A stretch of 37,627 nt of DNA from the NCBI GenBank assembly GCA_016871495.1, contig VHDF01000043.1, positions 1 to 37,627 of the forward strand, given 5' to 3'. Positions 8,893 through 18,730 of this stretch are shown here, in pieces. Made by a program: the position numbers and the translations under genes. Within the stretch, counting starts at the first letter, position 1. Each line of letters begins with the position of its first letter. This stretch comes from Verrucomicrobiota bacterium (GTDB taxonomy: Bacteria > Verrucomicrobiota > Verrucomicrobiia > Limisphaerales > VHDF01). Under the pieces are notes generated by a model that saw only the letters and a list, made by a program, of their open reading frames with translations, did not search any database and had not been told where the DNA came from.

Positions 8893-11412
8893 TCAATCGA
8901 GAAACATCATTTCGTTTGAAATGAGCAAGGTCTGCGCGAGTTGTTGAAAAGGGGAAAGGTGTTCCTCCTCCCGGTCGAGGGTTTTGGCGGTTTCAAGGAA
9001 GCGGAGAGCGAGGTTCAGTTCGGAGGGCGCAGGGGAACGGAGCAGTACGGTTCGATAGAGCCGGGTGACCCGGTCGCGCTCGCGTGTCGAATTCCATCCG
9101 ATGCGTTGTTCGAGGCTGAAGGCTTGTTCGGCGACAAATTTGGAATTGAGGGCGAAGAGGGCTTGTTGGGGTACGATCGTTTGGGGGCGCATGGCGGACG
9201 ACTGGTCGGGGCTCGCGAAGTCAAAAGCGCGGAACAGCGCGGGCACATCTTGACGATCGACGAGGCCGTAGAGGGTGCGCCTCCGGTTCAGGGCATCTTG
9301 GGCGACGTCCGTCGATCGCCCGCCCATGCCCGGATCAAGCCGACCCGAGGCGGCGAGCAGCGAATCACGCATGGACTCGAAGTCGAGCCGCCGTTTGTGG
9401 GCGCGCCAGAAGTAAAGGTTGTCCGGGTCGATCGAGCGGGCGGAGGGCCGGTCGTCGCTGGATTGGCGGTAGGTTTCCGACAGCACAATGGTTCGGACGA
9501 GATTCTTGAGTGAGCCGTGCTGGAGCAGTCGGTGAGCGAGATCGTCGAGGAGTTCCGGATGTTTGGGAGGTGGGGTGCGGACGCCGAAATCGCTTGGAGT
9601 GGGGACCAGAGGCGAGCCCAGAAGGTGCTGCCAGACTCGGTTGGCGAACACGCGGTAGGCGAGAGGGAAGTCGTGGGACAAGATCGATTGGGCAAGGTCG
9701 AGTCTTCCACTGCCGCGGGTGAATGGACTCGCGTCGTTTCCGCCGAGCCACGAGAGATGGCGGCGCGGGACGCTTTCGCCGGGGATGGCGGGGTTTCCGC
9801 GCAGGAAGACTCGTGTGGCCGGGATTTCGGGGACATCCGCCAGGATCATGGCCCGCGCTGGGGGGCGGTTAGTGGCATGGGCCGCGAATTTGTCCAAGCC
9901 GGTGACGAGTCCCCCATATTTATCACGCGGGACGCGGGACATGTGGAGGTAGGTGTTGCCCTTGGGGAACCAGACGGGACTTTCCTGCGAGGTGAGGATG
10001 GAAGCGAGTTCACGGGCCGCGGCTTGATCCTGGGCGGAAGCGTCGGCGAGGGTGCCGGACGCTTGGGAGTCTTTGAAGGCTTGCCCGATGGCTTCTCCGT
10101 AGAGGCGAGCGAGGGCGAGGCGAGTGGAAGGTTTGGAGCTGATGAGGGCGGCCCGGATTCGATTGTTCCATGAGGAGGATTCCGGGTGTTTGAGCCGTGA
10201 TTCCAGTTCAGAGGCGAGCTTTTCCTCGGGAACCTTCATCAACGCGTGCCAGGCGCCGAAGACGGAGTTGCTGGGGTTGGATCGCTGGGAGACGAAGCGC
10301 CTCCACCGGGAGAGGATGCCGGGACGCAGGTCTTCGGGCGAAAGCGAAAGGAAAAAGACCGCGTTTTCGGTGAGGCCGGAATGTTGGGTGGCGACTTGGG
10401 CCAGATAATCCGCCGTGCGGCGGCGAGCGGTCTCGGTGATCTCGGCGTATTGCTGGTCGATGTGGGTTTGCAGTTCAAGCCGTTTGGCAGCGAGCGCCTT
10501 TTCGAATTGGGGGCCATCAGGGAGGGTTTCGGGTGATTCCAGCAAGGGCGGGTCGAGCGGGGGTTCGCTGGCGGAGAAAATGCCGTAGAGCGCGTAGTAA
10601 TCGCGCGCCGTAATGGGATCGTATTTGTGATCGTGGCACCGGGCACAGGACACGGTCAGACCGAGGAACCCCCGGGTGACCGTGTCGATCTGGTCGTCGT
10701 AAATATCGTGCGGATTATTGTCGAAGAGACGGCCGAGCGTGAGGAATCCCATGGCGGCGAGGCGCCAGGAATGTCGGGGAGGGGCGTGTTGATCGGCGGC
10801 CAACTGGTCGGTGACGAAATCGGCGAAGGGGAGATCTTCGTTGATGGCCCGAATCACGTAATCTCGATACGTATAGGCGTAGGGGCGCAAACGGTCCTTG
10901 CCGTAGAGGAGCACCAGGTCCTTCGTTTCAGCATACCGCGCCACGTCGAGCCAGTGCCGAGCCCATCGTTCCCCGAATCGTGGGGAAGCGAGCAGTCGAT
11001 TGACTTGGCGTTCGTAGGCGGCGGGACGGCCATCGGCCATGAAACTTTCGATTTCCTCGAAGGTCGGAGGGAGTCCGGTGAGGTCGTAGGAGAGCCGGCG
11101 CAGCAGCGTGCGCCGGTCGGCGGGGGGTGAAGGCGAAAGGCCTTGGCGGGCCAGGCCGGTCCGGATCCAGGCATCCACCGTGTTGCCCGTCTCGGATCCA
11201 GCGACTCCAGCGGTGCGGGGTGGGTTCGTGGGGCTGAGCGGCTGGATGGCCCAATGGCGGCTGGAGTTGGAGGTTGGCATCGCAGGGGCTCCTCGGCTGG
11301 CGACCATGGCTGCCAGGGGGCACAAGATCGCGAGAAGGTTCAGAAGAACACGAGGGACCCTTCGAAGAACAACGGCGGGCTGGGCGCTGAAAAATGGAGA
11401 CCGGGAACGCAT
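8893..11412 (-). CDS. DUF1549/DUF1553 domain-containing protein (operon copy)
   Basis: An 839-residue exported protein. Residues about 15-42 form a hydrophobic signal segment. DUF1549 follows (about 75-285), with LSYDLTGLPPTFEEIESF, GERWARHWLDVARYA and the heme-type motif C256-A-R-C259-H260 in VSCARCHDHKYDP. DUF1553 fills the C-terminal half, with FANRVWQHLLG, TPSDFG, HPELLD and PQQALFALNS. The separate N-terminal cytochrome domain (PSCyt1) often seen in this family is absent. Two starts are possible: the ATG at 11412 used here, or a TTG at 11424 whose codon overlaps the prepilin stop. Either way the genes are translationally close. The DUF1501 gene follows after 7 bp. Confidence 0.88.
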   Translation of the reverse strand: MRSRSPFFSAQPAVVLRRVPRVLLNLLAILCPLAAMVASRGAPAMPTSNSSRHWAIQPLSPTNPPRTAGVAGSETGNTVDAWIRTGLARQGLSPSPPADRRTLLRRLSYDLTGLPPTFEEIESFMADGRPAAYERQVNRLLASPRFGERWARHWLDVARYAETKDLVLLYGKDRLRPYAYTYRDYVIRAINEDLPFADFVTDQLAADQHAPPRHSWRLAAMGFLTLGRLFDNNPHDIYDDQIDTVTRGFLGLTVSCARCHDHKYDPITARDYYALYGIFSASEPPLDPPLLESPETLPDGPQFEKALAAKRLELQTHIDQQYAEITETARRRTADYLAQVATQHSGLTENAVFFLSLSPEDLRPGILSRWRRFVSQRSNPSNSVFGAWHALMKVPEEKLASELESRLKHPESSSWNNRIRAALISSKPSTRLALARLYGEAIGQAFKDSQASGTLADASAQDQAAARELASILTSQESPVWFPKGNTYLHMSRVPRDKYGGLVTGLDKFAAHATNRPPARAMILADVPEIPATRVFLRGNPAIPGESVPRRHLSWLGGNDASPFTRGSGRLDLAQSILSHDFPLAYRVFANRVWQHLLGSPLVPTPSDFGVRTPPPKHPELLDDLAHRLLQHGSLKNLVRTIVLSETYRQSSDDRPSARSIDPDNLYFWRAHKRRLDFESMRDSLLAASGRLDPGMGGRSTDVAQDALNRRRTLYGLVDRQDVPALFRAFDFASPDQSSAMRPQTIVPQQALFALNSKFVAEQAFSLEQRIGWNSTRERDRVTRLYRTVLLRSPAPSELNLALRFLETAKTLDREEEHLSPFQQLAQTLLISNEMMFLD

Positions 11413-11420
11413 GACGCGAG

Positions 11421-12200
11421 TCAATTGGCCGGCACTTGCGACTTGTCGCGATAGAACTTCTCAAAGGCGAATCGTCCCGAGGTCAGCTTGGGCGACATGA
11501 GCACATTGGACTTGAGCGATTCGACGTGGCCGTCGGCAAAGGGGATGGTTTCGCGCTTGAGGTGCCGGTACTGAAGGATGAAGAGGTCCTCATAGGCGAA
11601 CAGCATCGAGCCCCAGCCTTCTCCAGGATTCGAGACGCCTCCGAGAGCATAGGAGGCCTTGTGATCCCGGATCTCGGTGAAGGCCACCGTTTGGACGGGT
11701 TGTTCCAAGGTTTCGGGCTGGACGGAGAAGCCGAGAGCCATCACGCCGGTCTGGCGGGGGTTGCCGTGGCGCTGCTCGTGGTTCTTGATGTTGGCATTCG
11801 TCCAATAGTGGCGCCGGCCTTGCTTGTGGCTCGGGCAAACGATGATGTTCGTGGGAGCACCGAAAGGGAGGATCAGCTCGTCCCAGGTCATGTAACCTTT
11901 GGTGTTGCGGCCTGGCGTTTCGAGCGAGCCGCAAGGAAGGCGTCCGCCTCGATCCTCGGTGTAAAGCAGGCACGCGAGCATGATTTGCCGGGCGTTATTG
12001 AAGCATTTGGTCTTGCGTCCTTGTTCTTTGGAGGAGGCGAGGGAGGGCAGTAGTAATCCGGCAAGAATGGCGATGATAGCGATAACGACCAGGAGTTCGA
12101 TCAGGGTAAACCCGCGGCGGGCCGGGAGGGGAGTGGAACAAGCGGAGGCGCGGCGGCGGCGGCTCCGATTCCACGCCCGAAAACCAGTGTCAGCATCCAT
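11421..12200 (-). CDS. Prepilin-type protein with H-X9-DG motif
   Basis: A 259-residue protein. A basic leader ends in ARRG, followed by [19 protein letters not shown] (from F31), the classic type IV prepilin/type II pseudopilin cleavage site and membrane helix, with E at position 5 of the mature chain. The C-terminal half has H213, nine residues, then D223-G224, the H-X9-DG signature of a family expanded in Planctomycetes and Verrucomicrobia. It should be inserted in the inner membrane and processed by a prepilin peptidase. No secretion or pilus assembly genes are nearby. It sits in the operon 24 bp after the DUF1552 gene and abuts or overlaps the DUF1553 gene, which suggests a role tied to export or surface display of those proteins (inference). 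Confidence 0.88.
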   Translation of the reverse strand: MDADTGFRAWNRSRRRRASACSTPLPARRGFTLIELLVVIAIIAILAGLLLPSLASSKEQGRKTKCFNNARQIMLACLLYTEDRGGRLPCGSLETPGRNTKGYMTWDELILPFGAPTNIIVCPSHKQGRRHYWTNANIKNHEQRHGNPRQTGVMALGFSVQPETLEQPVQTVAFTEIRDHKASYALGGVSNPGEGWGSMLFAYEDLFILQYRHLKRETIPFADGHVESLKSNVLMSPKLTSGRFAFEKFYRDKSQVPAN

Positions 12201-12224
12201 CTCGCGACCGAGGGGTTGGGTTTT

Positions 12225-13595
12225 TTACCCGCTTGAAAGTTCATCCAGCCTCCGGTCCGTGTCGCCGAATCGGGGGAGTTCGACTCCCATTCGGTCCAAG
12301 ATGGACAAGTAAAGGCTGCAAGCCCGCCGGCGTTCTTCGGGTTGGCCGAGACGGTCGATCACGCGCCCGGTCTTCCACGCGCCCCCCGCCCGCCCGGCCA
12401 TCACCATGGGCATGTGGTCGGCCTGGTGCGCGTCGCCGTCGAACATGTTCGAGCCGCAGAGCAGGATGGAATTGTCGAGCATCGAGGATCCGCCTTCGTC
12501 GATGTTTTTCATGCGCTCGATGAGATAGGCGAGCTGGCTGACATGAAACTGGTTAGTTTTCATGTGCATGATTTCGATTTTGGGATTGTTCCCGTTGTGG
12601 GTGAGGTCCACGTGGAGGCTGCCTTTGACATCGTCCAGGAATGGGAAGGTCATGGCCGAGAGATCGTTGTTGAGCAGGCAGGTGGCCACCCGTGTCTTGT
12701 CCATTTGGAACGCGAGCAGGATGAGGTCCATCATCAGCCGCATGTGGGTGGGGACATCCTGGGGCAGGGTTTCGGCGGGCCGCTGCATTTTGACTTCCTT
12801 GAGGGTAGGTTGCCAGCCTTCAAGGCGGCGATCTTGCGCGGCGCCTTCCAATCGTTTTTCGATGTCACGGATGGACTCGAGATACTCATCAATTTTGGAT
12901 CGATCGGAGGCGGAAACCCGGGATTGGACGGAGCGGGCGTCGCGGCTGACTTCGTCCAGGATGCTGCGGTCAAGTCGGCGGCCTTGAGGATCGCCGACCA
13001 GAAGATCGAAGACGCGCGAGGGATAGATTTCTTTGGTGGCGGGTTTGGTGTCGGATTTCCAGGAGATGCAGGACCCGTAGAGCATGGTCAGACCGTCCTC
13101 GAGGCGAAGCTCGGTGGGTTCGATCCCGAGGGCGAGGCTGGGGATGGGCGTCTCGCGGGCCAGGCGTTCGGCGAGGACCTGGTCCATGGTTTGGCCGACT
13201 CGAATATCGTTCTGCTGGGTGCTGACCCAGGCCCCGGAGAGGATGTTGGGGAAACGCCCGAGATGAGAGCTTTGGTGGGCCAGCGCCTTGGCGTTATAGA
13301 GGCCGCCGAGATAAATGACCTCGGACTGGTGAGGCTCGAGAGGTTTCAGGGCTTCGCCGAGACGGAGCGTTTGGCTTTCCTCGCGAGCCCACCAATACTT
13401 CGGCTCCACGCCATCGGCGAAACAGAGGTAGGCGAAGCGGACGGGAGGCTTGGCCAGCGGCGGGACGGCGGAGCGTTTGCCGGATTCCGCTGAGCGAAGC
13501 GGCCAGGATTCGAGCCACGGCAAGGCGAGCGCGACGCCGCTGGCGCGCCTGAGAAAAGCCCTTCTCGAAAAATCCAGGGAACGTGCGCGTTGCAT
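12225..13595 (-). CDS. DUF1552 domain-containing exported protein
   Basis: A 456-residue protein and first gene of the five-gene operon. The N-terminus has a twin-arginine motif, FSRRAFLRRASG (9-20), then a short hydrophobic run, so Tat export is likely. The body matches DUF1552, distantly related to DUF1501, with PPVRFAYLCFADGVEPKYWW, LGGLYN, LSGAW, GQTMDQVLAERL, and near the end LCGSNMFDGDAHQADHMP. DUF1552 proteins usually pair with DUF1592-family cytochromes; here that partner is the last gene of the same operon, with a DUF1501/DUF1553 pair between. The start is supported by an unusually good ribosome binding site, AAGGA seven bases upstream (13603-13607). Confidence 0.88.
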   Translation of the reverse strand: MQRARSLDFSRRAFLRRASGVALALPWLESWPLRSAESGKRSAVPPLAKPPVRFAYLCFADGVEPKYWWAREESQTLRLGEALKPLEPHQSEVIYLGGLYNAKALAHQSSHLGRFPNILSGAWVSTQQNDIRVGQTMDQVLAERLARETPIPSLALGIEPTELRLEDGLTMLYGSCISWKSDTKPATKEIYPSRVFDLLVGDPQGRRLDRSILDEVSRDARSVQSRVSASDRSKIDEYLESIRDIEKRLEGAAQDRRLEGWQPTLKEVKMQRPAETLPQDVPTHMRLMMDLILLAFQMDKTRVATCLLNNDLSAMTFPFLDDVKGSLHVDLTHNGNNPKIEIMHMKTNQFHVSQLAYLIERMKNIDEGGSSMLDNSILLCGSNMFDGDAHQADHMPMVMAGRAGGAWKTGRVIDRLGQPEERRRACSLYLSILDRMGVELPRFGDTDRRLDELSSG

Positions 13596-13602
13596 AGTGA
13601 AT

Positions 13603-13607
13603 TCCTT
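13603..13607 (-). promoter_or_regulatory. Strong Shine-Dalgarno of the DUF1552 operon
   Basis: On the minus strand AAGGA lies seven bases before the ATG at 13595. Most genes in this window have no clear Shine-Dalgarno, so this site stands out and fixes the start of the operon's first gene. Confidence 0.65.
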
Positions 13608-13917
13608 ACCCGATTACGCGGGGGTGGGCAATGGTGGATTACGATTTCATGAAGGCCCGACTTTTTCGCGGTCAGCCTCTCCCTCCAGTCCCGCGAACGC
13701 GGTTTCTCCGAGGCCCAGCTCATCGAGTCCTTCCCTGACGAAATCAAGAACGCCCTGGGCGGGACGCCACCTGCTCCGCCAGCGCTTCGACGTCAACGCG
13801 GCCTGGTCCAGGGCAGGAATTCACCTACCGCCCCCTTGTGGATGCACCTTCGGTGCCGGGTCGTTGGAGGCTGGGCTTGCTCCTGGAGCTTCCCCGGAGC
13901 AGGATTTGGTCTTCAGC
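13608..13917. other. Divergent intergenic region, about 310 bp
   Basis: It separates the minus-strand DUF1552 operon from the plus-strand protease fusion and must contain both promoters, although no clear -35/-10 pair is visible. A plus-strand frame stays open through much of the region, and between about 13658 and 13760 another frame has coding-like composition. Neither matches anything I recognise, so at most it is a decayed coding fragment. Confidence 0.35.
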
Positions 13918-16158
13918 ATGGATTCATCCCCGACGCCATCGCCCCTGTGGAGGTCGTTCTGCTCCGTTCCCGGAGCGGTGGTGGCGCTGGCGGTCGTGGT
14001 TGGATTTTGGGGGGAAGTTTCGCTGTCTGGAGCGGAGCGGAAGGCGCCCAAGGCGGGAACCCAGGTCAATGTTGCGGCGCTGGCGGAAAAGCTGAAGCCC
14101 AGCGTGGCCGTCGTCCGGCAGTTCGGCCGGCAAGGCCGCCAGGAAGGGGTCGGCACTGGATTCGTCGTTTCGAAGGACGGCCTCATCGCCACTTGTTTTC
14201 ATGTCATCGGAGAGGCTCGTCCCATTTCGGTCGAGTTGGCGGATGGCAGGAAGTTCGAGGTCGTCGAAGTGCATGCCTCCGATCGACGGATGGATCTGGC
14301 CGTGTTGAAGATTCAAGCCTCAGGGCTTACCCCGTTGAAATTGGGCGATTCCGCGACTTTGAAGCAGGGCGAGTCCGTGCTGGCCTTGGGCAATCCCGCC
14401 GGACTTGAACACAGTCTGGTCCAGGGCATTGTGTCCGCGCGACGGGACTTCGACGGGCTTGAGATGATTCAGTTGGCCATGCCGATCGAGCACGGCAATA
14501 GCGGCGGTCCCTTGCTGGATCTCCAAGGAAAGGTTCAAGGCCTGCTCAACATGAAATCGGCGGTGACGGCGAATCTCGGTTTCGCCATTCCCAGCGTGGC
14601 TTTGCGATCTTTGCTGGAACGCCCCAATCCCATGCCCATGTCCCGCTGGCTTCGTTTGGGGGCGCTTGATCCGGCGGAATGGAAGCCTCTCATGGGCGCG
14701 CAATGGAGCCGGCGCGGGGGCCGGGTCCTGGTCGAGTCTCCGGGCGAGGGGTTTGGCGGACGTTCGCTTTGCTTGTGGATGAAGGAGAAACCCGAACCGC
14801 CTTACGAGTTGACGGTGAAGGTGAAACTGGAAGATGAGTCGGGCGCGGCAGGACTCGTCTTTGGGTCGGACGATGGAGACCGGCATTACGGATTCTATCC
14901 GACGGCGGGTCAACTGCGCCTCACGCGTTTCGACGGGCCGAATGTCTTCTCCTGGTCCATCCTCAAGGATCAAAAAACTCCCCATTACAAGCCGGGCGAC
15001 TGGAATGTTCTGAAGGTCCGCGTCGATCATGATCGCATCGAAGGATTCGTGAATGGCGAGCGTGTGATCGAATCCCGAGACGCGCGGTGGCGGGAAGGGC
15101 GCGTCGGCCTCGCCAAATTCCGTGAAACCAAGGCGCAATTCCGCAATTTTTCCATCGGCACCGTGACACCCGCGGAATCGAATCCAGCCGAACTGGGAGC
15201 CGCGCTCGAAGCCGCGGTCAAGGGGCCCGTGGATGCCGAGACCGAATTGTTGTTGTCCCGGCAGTCCAATGCAGCCCGACCCTGGTTGTTGGAACGTGCG
15301 CTTCAGTTGGACCAGGACGCCCGGCGCTTGAGGCGGATGGCGCGGGAACTTTCGGAGAGCGCGGTTCGCGCCCGTTTGGTTGAGGTGCTCGGTCAACCGG
15401 AGGATCGGATCGATCTCTCGCTGGCCGCTCTTCTGGTTGCGAAACTGGATGAACCGGATCTCGACGTCGAGGGCTCTCGCGCGGAAATCGCGCGCATGGG
15501 GGAAGAGTTGGCGCGATCCCTCAAACCTGGCCTGGGCGCGGCGGAGAAATTGGAAGCCTTGCGCAAATACCTCTTCGAAGAGCAGGGGTTTCACGGAAGT
15601 CGGACCGATTTCTACAATCGCGCGAACAGTTATTTGAACGAAGTGATCGAGGAGCGGGAAGGCTTGCCCATCACACTCGCGGTGTTGTTTCTCGATTTGG
15701 CGGGCCGGATCGGTGTCCATCAGGTGTGGGGGGCGCCGGTTCCCACGCGCTTCATGGTGGGTTTCAAGCCCGAGTCCGGACGCGAAAGGCTGATCGACGT
15801 GTTTGATGGAGGAAAGTTCCTGACTCGGAGCGAGGCTGTCGCGCTGGTGGCGGACAACGTCGAAGCGGTGGGCGACCTCGATTTTGCGCCGGCGGCGAAA
15901 GGGCAGATCGTGGCGAGAATGCTCCGGAATCTTCTCGGAATCGCCCAGCGCCAGCGCGACGCGGTTCAATCCCTCAGGTATCTCGAAGCCCTGCTGGCCA
16001 TTCTGCCCGATTCGGCGCCGGACCGTTTGGAGCGTGCGCGCATTCGGGCGCAGTTGGGCGATTCGGCGGGAGCCAAGGCCGATGTGGAACGCTTGATCGA
16101 GCGGGCGCCGGCGGGATTGGATCTGGAAAAGCTCAAGGAATGGTCCCGGACCTTGTGA
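13918..16158 (+). CDS. Trypsin-like serine protease / LamG-like / SirB1 fusion protein
   Basis: A 746-residue exported or membrane-anchored protein with three parts. An N-terminal hydrophobic segment (about 17-38) is followed by an HtrA/S1C-type protease domain (50-235) with a full triad: H95 in CFHVIG, D126 in RRMDLAVL and S195 in GNSGGP. No PDZ domain follows. Residues about 245-415 resemble the LamG-like 3-keto-disaccharide hydrolase domain (DUF1080), with GDWNVLKVRV and FVNGERV. Residues about 470-746 are a SirB1/YchA transglutaminase-like domain with TPR-like end, recognised by RTDFYNRANSYLNEV, REGLPITLAVLFLDLAGRIG and the C-terminal ARMLRNL region. The open frame extends upstream to 13450, antisense to DUF1552; the ATG at 13918 sits directly before the signal segment and is preferred. 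Confidence 0.82.
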   Translation: MDSSPTPSPLWRSFCSVPGAVVALAVVVGFWGEVSLSGAERKAPKAGTQVNVAALAEKLKPSVAVVRQFGRQGRQEGVGTGFVVSKDGLIATCFHVIGEARPISVELADGRKFEVVEVHASDRRMDLAVLKIQASGLTPLKLGDSATLKQGESVLALGNPAGLEHSLVQGIVSARRDFDGLEMIQLAMPIEHGNSGGPLLDLQGKVQGLLNMKSAVTANLGFAIPSVALRSLLERPNPMPMSRWLRLGALDPAEWKPLMGAQWSRRGGRVLVESPGEGFGGRSLCLWMKEKPEPPYELTVKVKLEDESGAAGLVFGSDDGDRHYGFYPTAGQLRLTRFDGPNVFSWSILKDQKTPHYKPGDWNVLKVRVDHDRIEGFVNGERVIESRDARWREGRVGLAKFRETKAQFRNFSIGTVTPAESNPAELGAALEAAVKGPVDAETELLLSRQSNAARPWLLERALQLDQDARRLRRMARELSESAVRARLVEVLGQPEDRIDLSLAALLVAKLDEPDLDVEGSRAEIARMGEELARSLKPGLGAAEKLEALRKYLFEEQGFHGSRTDFYNRANSYLNEVIEEREGLPITLAVLFLDLAGRIGVHQVWGAPVPTRFMVGFKPESGRERLIDVFDGGKFLTRSEAVALVADNVEAVGDLDFAPAAKGQIVARMLRNLLGIAQRQRDAVQSLRYLEALLAILPDSAPDRLERARIRAQLGDSAGAKADVERLIERAPAGLDLEKLKEWSRTL

Positions 16159-16170
16159 ATCGCGGACGAT

Positions 16171-16190
16171 GGGAGCCTGCGGTTGCTCCC
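16171..16190 (+). terminator. Possible weak terminator hairpin
   Basis: GGGAGC and GCTCCC form a 6-bp stem around an 8-base loop, 13 bp after the stop of the protease fusion. No T-run follows, so a stem-only or Rho-assisted signal is the most that can be claimed. Confidence 0.25.
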
Positions 16191-16262
16191 GGCTGAATCA
16201 GGCGCAGAGGTCTGTTCGGGCATGTTCGTGGGAACCGTTTTGGGTCCTTCTCGTTTTGAAGC

Positions 16263-17093
16263 ATGGTCGAAATTGAAGAAATCCGTTCGTTCGAGGATCC
16301 CAGGCTGTTGCCCTACCGGACCATGCGGCGGCAGGACGACCACGAGGCGCAGGGGGTGTTTGTGGCGGAGGGGGACAAGGTTGTTGCGCGACTCCTGGAG
16401 ACCGCCATCACCGTGATTTCCATGCTCGTTCAGAGGGAGAGGGTGGAGGAGTACCGGCGGCTGCTTTCGATGCGTCCGGAACGCGTTTGGCTTCATGCGG
16501 CGGAGAAAGCCGTGCTGGAACAATTAACAGGCTATCCTCTGTATCAGGGCGTCCTGGCCCTGGCGAAGATCCCCTTTCAACCTCGTTCGATTTCATTCCC
16601 CGTTGCGCCGGGCGGTTTGGTGGTGGCGTTGGACGGACTGGCCAACGCGGAGAACCTTGGAGTGATCGCGCGTAACGCGGCCGCGTTTGGGGCGGACGTC
16701 CTGCTCGTGGGGGAGAATTGCGTTTCTCCCTATCTGCGCCGGGCCGTGCGCAATTCCATGGGCGCCCTTTTCCGGATGCGTCTGGTGTTATCGTTCGATT
16801 TGGCCGCGGATTTGAGGCGGTTGGACACGCTCGGCTTTCGGAACCTGGCGGCGCATCCCCACACGGATCGACGGGTGCTGGCTCAAGCCGGCATGACGGG
16901 TCATCTCTGCGTGGTGTTCGGAAGCGAAGGGCATGGCATTCGGCCCGAAGTGCTCGCGGAGTGTGGGGAATGGGTGGCGGCGCCGATGGCGCCCGGGGTG
17001 GACTCTTTGAATGTGGCCAGCGCTTCGGCGGTGTTTTTGTACGAAGCCTGCCGCCAGCGATCCGCGAGGGCGGGGAGGGACGCAGGCGTTTGA
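16263..17093 (+). CDS. SpoU/TrmH family RNA 2'-O-ribose methyltransferase
   Basis: A 276-residue protein of the SPOUT superfamily that should methylate the 2'-hydroxyl of a ribose in tRNA or rRNA using S-adenosylmethionine. The substrate-binding N-terminal domain covers about 1-110. The catalytic domain shows all three SpoU motifs: motif 1 NAENLGVIARNAAAFGAD (128-145), with the catalytic arginine at R137; motif 2 VVFGSEGHGI (217-226); and motif 3 APGVDSLNVASASAVFLYE, which forms part of the cofactor knot. The length and N-terminal domain resemble 23S rRNA methyltransferases such as RlmB, but the target base cannot be assigned. It lies 104 bp after the protease fusion on the same strand and may be transcribed separately. 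Confidence 0.9.
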   Translation: MVEIEEIRSFEDPRLLPYRTMRRQDDHEAQGVFVAEGDKVVARLLETAITVISMLVQRERVEEYRRLLSMRPERVWLHAAEKAVLEQLTGYPLYQGVLALAKIPFQPRSISFPVAPGGLVVALDGLANAENLGVIARNAAAFGADVLLVGENCVSPYLRRAVRNSMGALFRMRLVLSFDLAADLRRLDTLGFRNLAAHPHTDRRVLAQAGMTGHLCVVFGSEGHGIRPEVLAECGEWVAAPMAPGVDSLNVASASAVFLYEACRQRSARAGRDAGV

Positions 17094-17135
17094 CGGATGC
17101 TGGCACGCGACAACGAGGAACCGCGTATCCACAGG

Positions 17136-17197
17136 TTGTCGGTGATGCGCACGGCAGCGCCGGGGCGCGGCGTTCACGCCGCTTCAAGGCGTGTCTG
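17136..17197 (+). repeat. Second dispersed palindromic repeat
   Basis: It contains GGCGTTCACGCCGCTTCA at 17169-17186, an exact 18-bp match to 34113-34130 and, with one mismatch, the inverse of 34179-34196. The core GGCGT-TCAC-GCC is self-complementary. The flanking GGTTGTCGGTGATGCG segment is shared with the degenerate copy at 186-240. A related inverted variant, GAAGCGCCGTGAACGGCG, lies near 17307-17324; its stem bases differ on both sides, so pairing is kept. It lies wholly between genes. Confidence 0.6.
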
Positions 17198-17366
17198 CAA
17201 AGGGGCATGGCATGTTCAACGGGCAAGGGTGCTGCCAGGGCGAAGGCATTCACCCGGGGCGGGCCATGGAGTGGGAGGAGATCGCCGCGGCCGATTGGCC
17301 CAAGCGGAAGCGCCGTGAACGGCGCGCCCCGAGAACGGCTTCGGGATGCACTAAACGAGGAACCGT

Positions 17367-17494
17367 GTATCCCGTTGTTGTTGGTAGGGCGGGCCTGTCC
17401 CAGCCCGCCGCCCACGGGATGCAAAACATCATGCTCCGGCGGCGCGCCGGGACGGACGCGCCCTACCTGCAACACCGGCAACATCGGGATGCAC
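17367..17494 (+). repeat. 128-bp dispersed MITE/REP-like element, copy 2
   Basis: Same orientation as copy 1 and the same length, with only scattered substitutions such as CCCGTTGTTG for CCCGATGTTG at the left end. It is bracketed by the imperfect direct repeat AACGAGGAA (17354-17362) and AATGAGGAA (17497-17505), consistent with a target duplication. It lies about 130 bp upstream of the sugar kinase gene and could affect its transcription. The rest of the gap from 17094 to 17625 holds the second palindromic repeat and nothing else I recognise. Confidence 0.85.
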
Positions 17495-17625
17495 CGAATG
17501 AGGAATCCGCGATGAAATCCGGCTTGAATTTGCCCGTTAACCTTGCAGTTTTCCCCGTTCGTGCGGTTTCGTGCCGGATTTAGCTGCGGCCGATTCGTGT
17601 AATCCTAACTCCAAGATCATTCAAC

Positions 17626-18726
<1,101 letters not shown>

Positions 18727-18730
18727 CGCA

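Noticed and set aside
7416-8924. Long plus-strand frame of about 500 codons
   Set aside because: It is antisense to the DUF1501 gene; such mirror frames are common in GC-rich coding DNA and it resembles no protein.
13658-13760. Possible decayed coding fragment before the protease fusion
   Set aside because: The composition looks coding-like (for example SREKGF-like and FPDEIKNAL stretches) but there is no recognisable family, start or stop.
13450-13917. N-terminal extension of the protease fusion reading frame
   Set aside because: The first part is antisense to the DUF1552 gene and the rest has no similarity; a signal segment follows the ATG at 13918 directly.
14320-15969. Long minus-strand frame of about 550 codons
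   Set aside because: It is antisense to the SirB1/LamG part of the protease fusion and has low-complexity, non-family composition.
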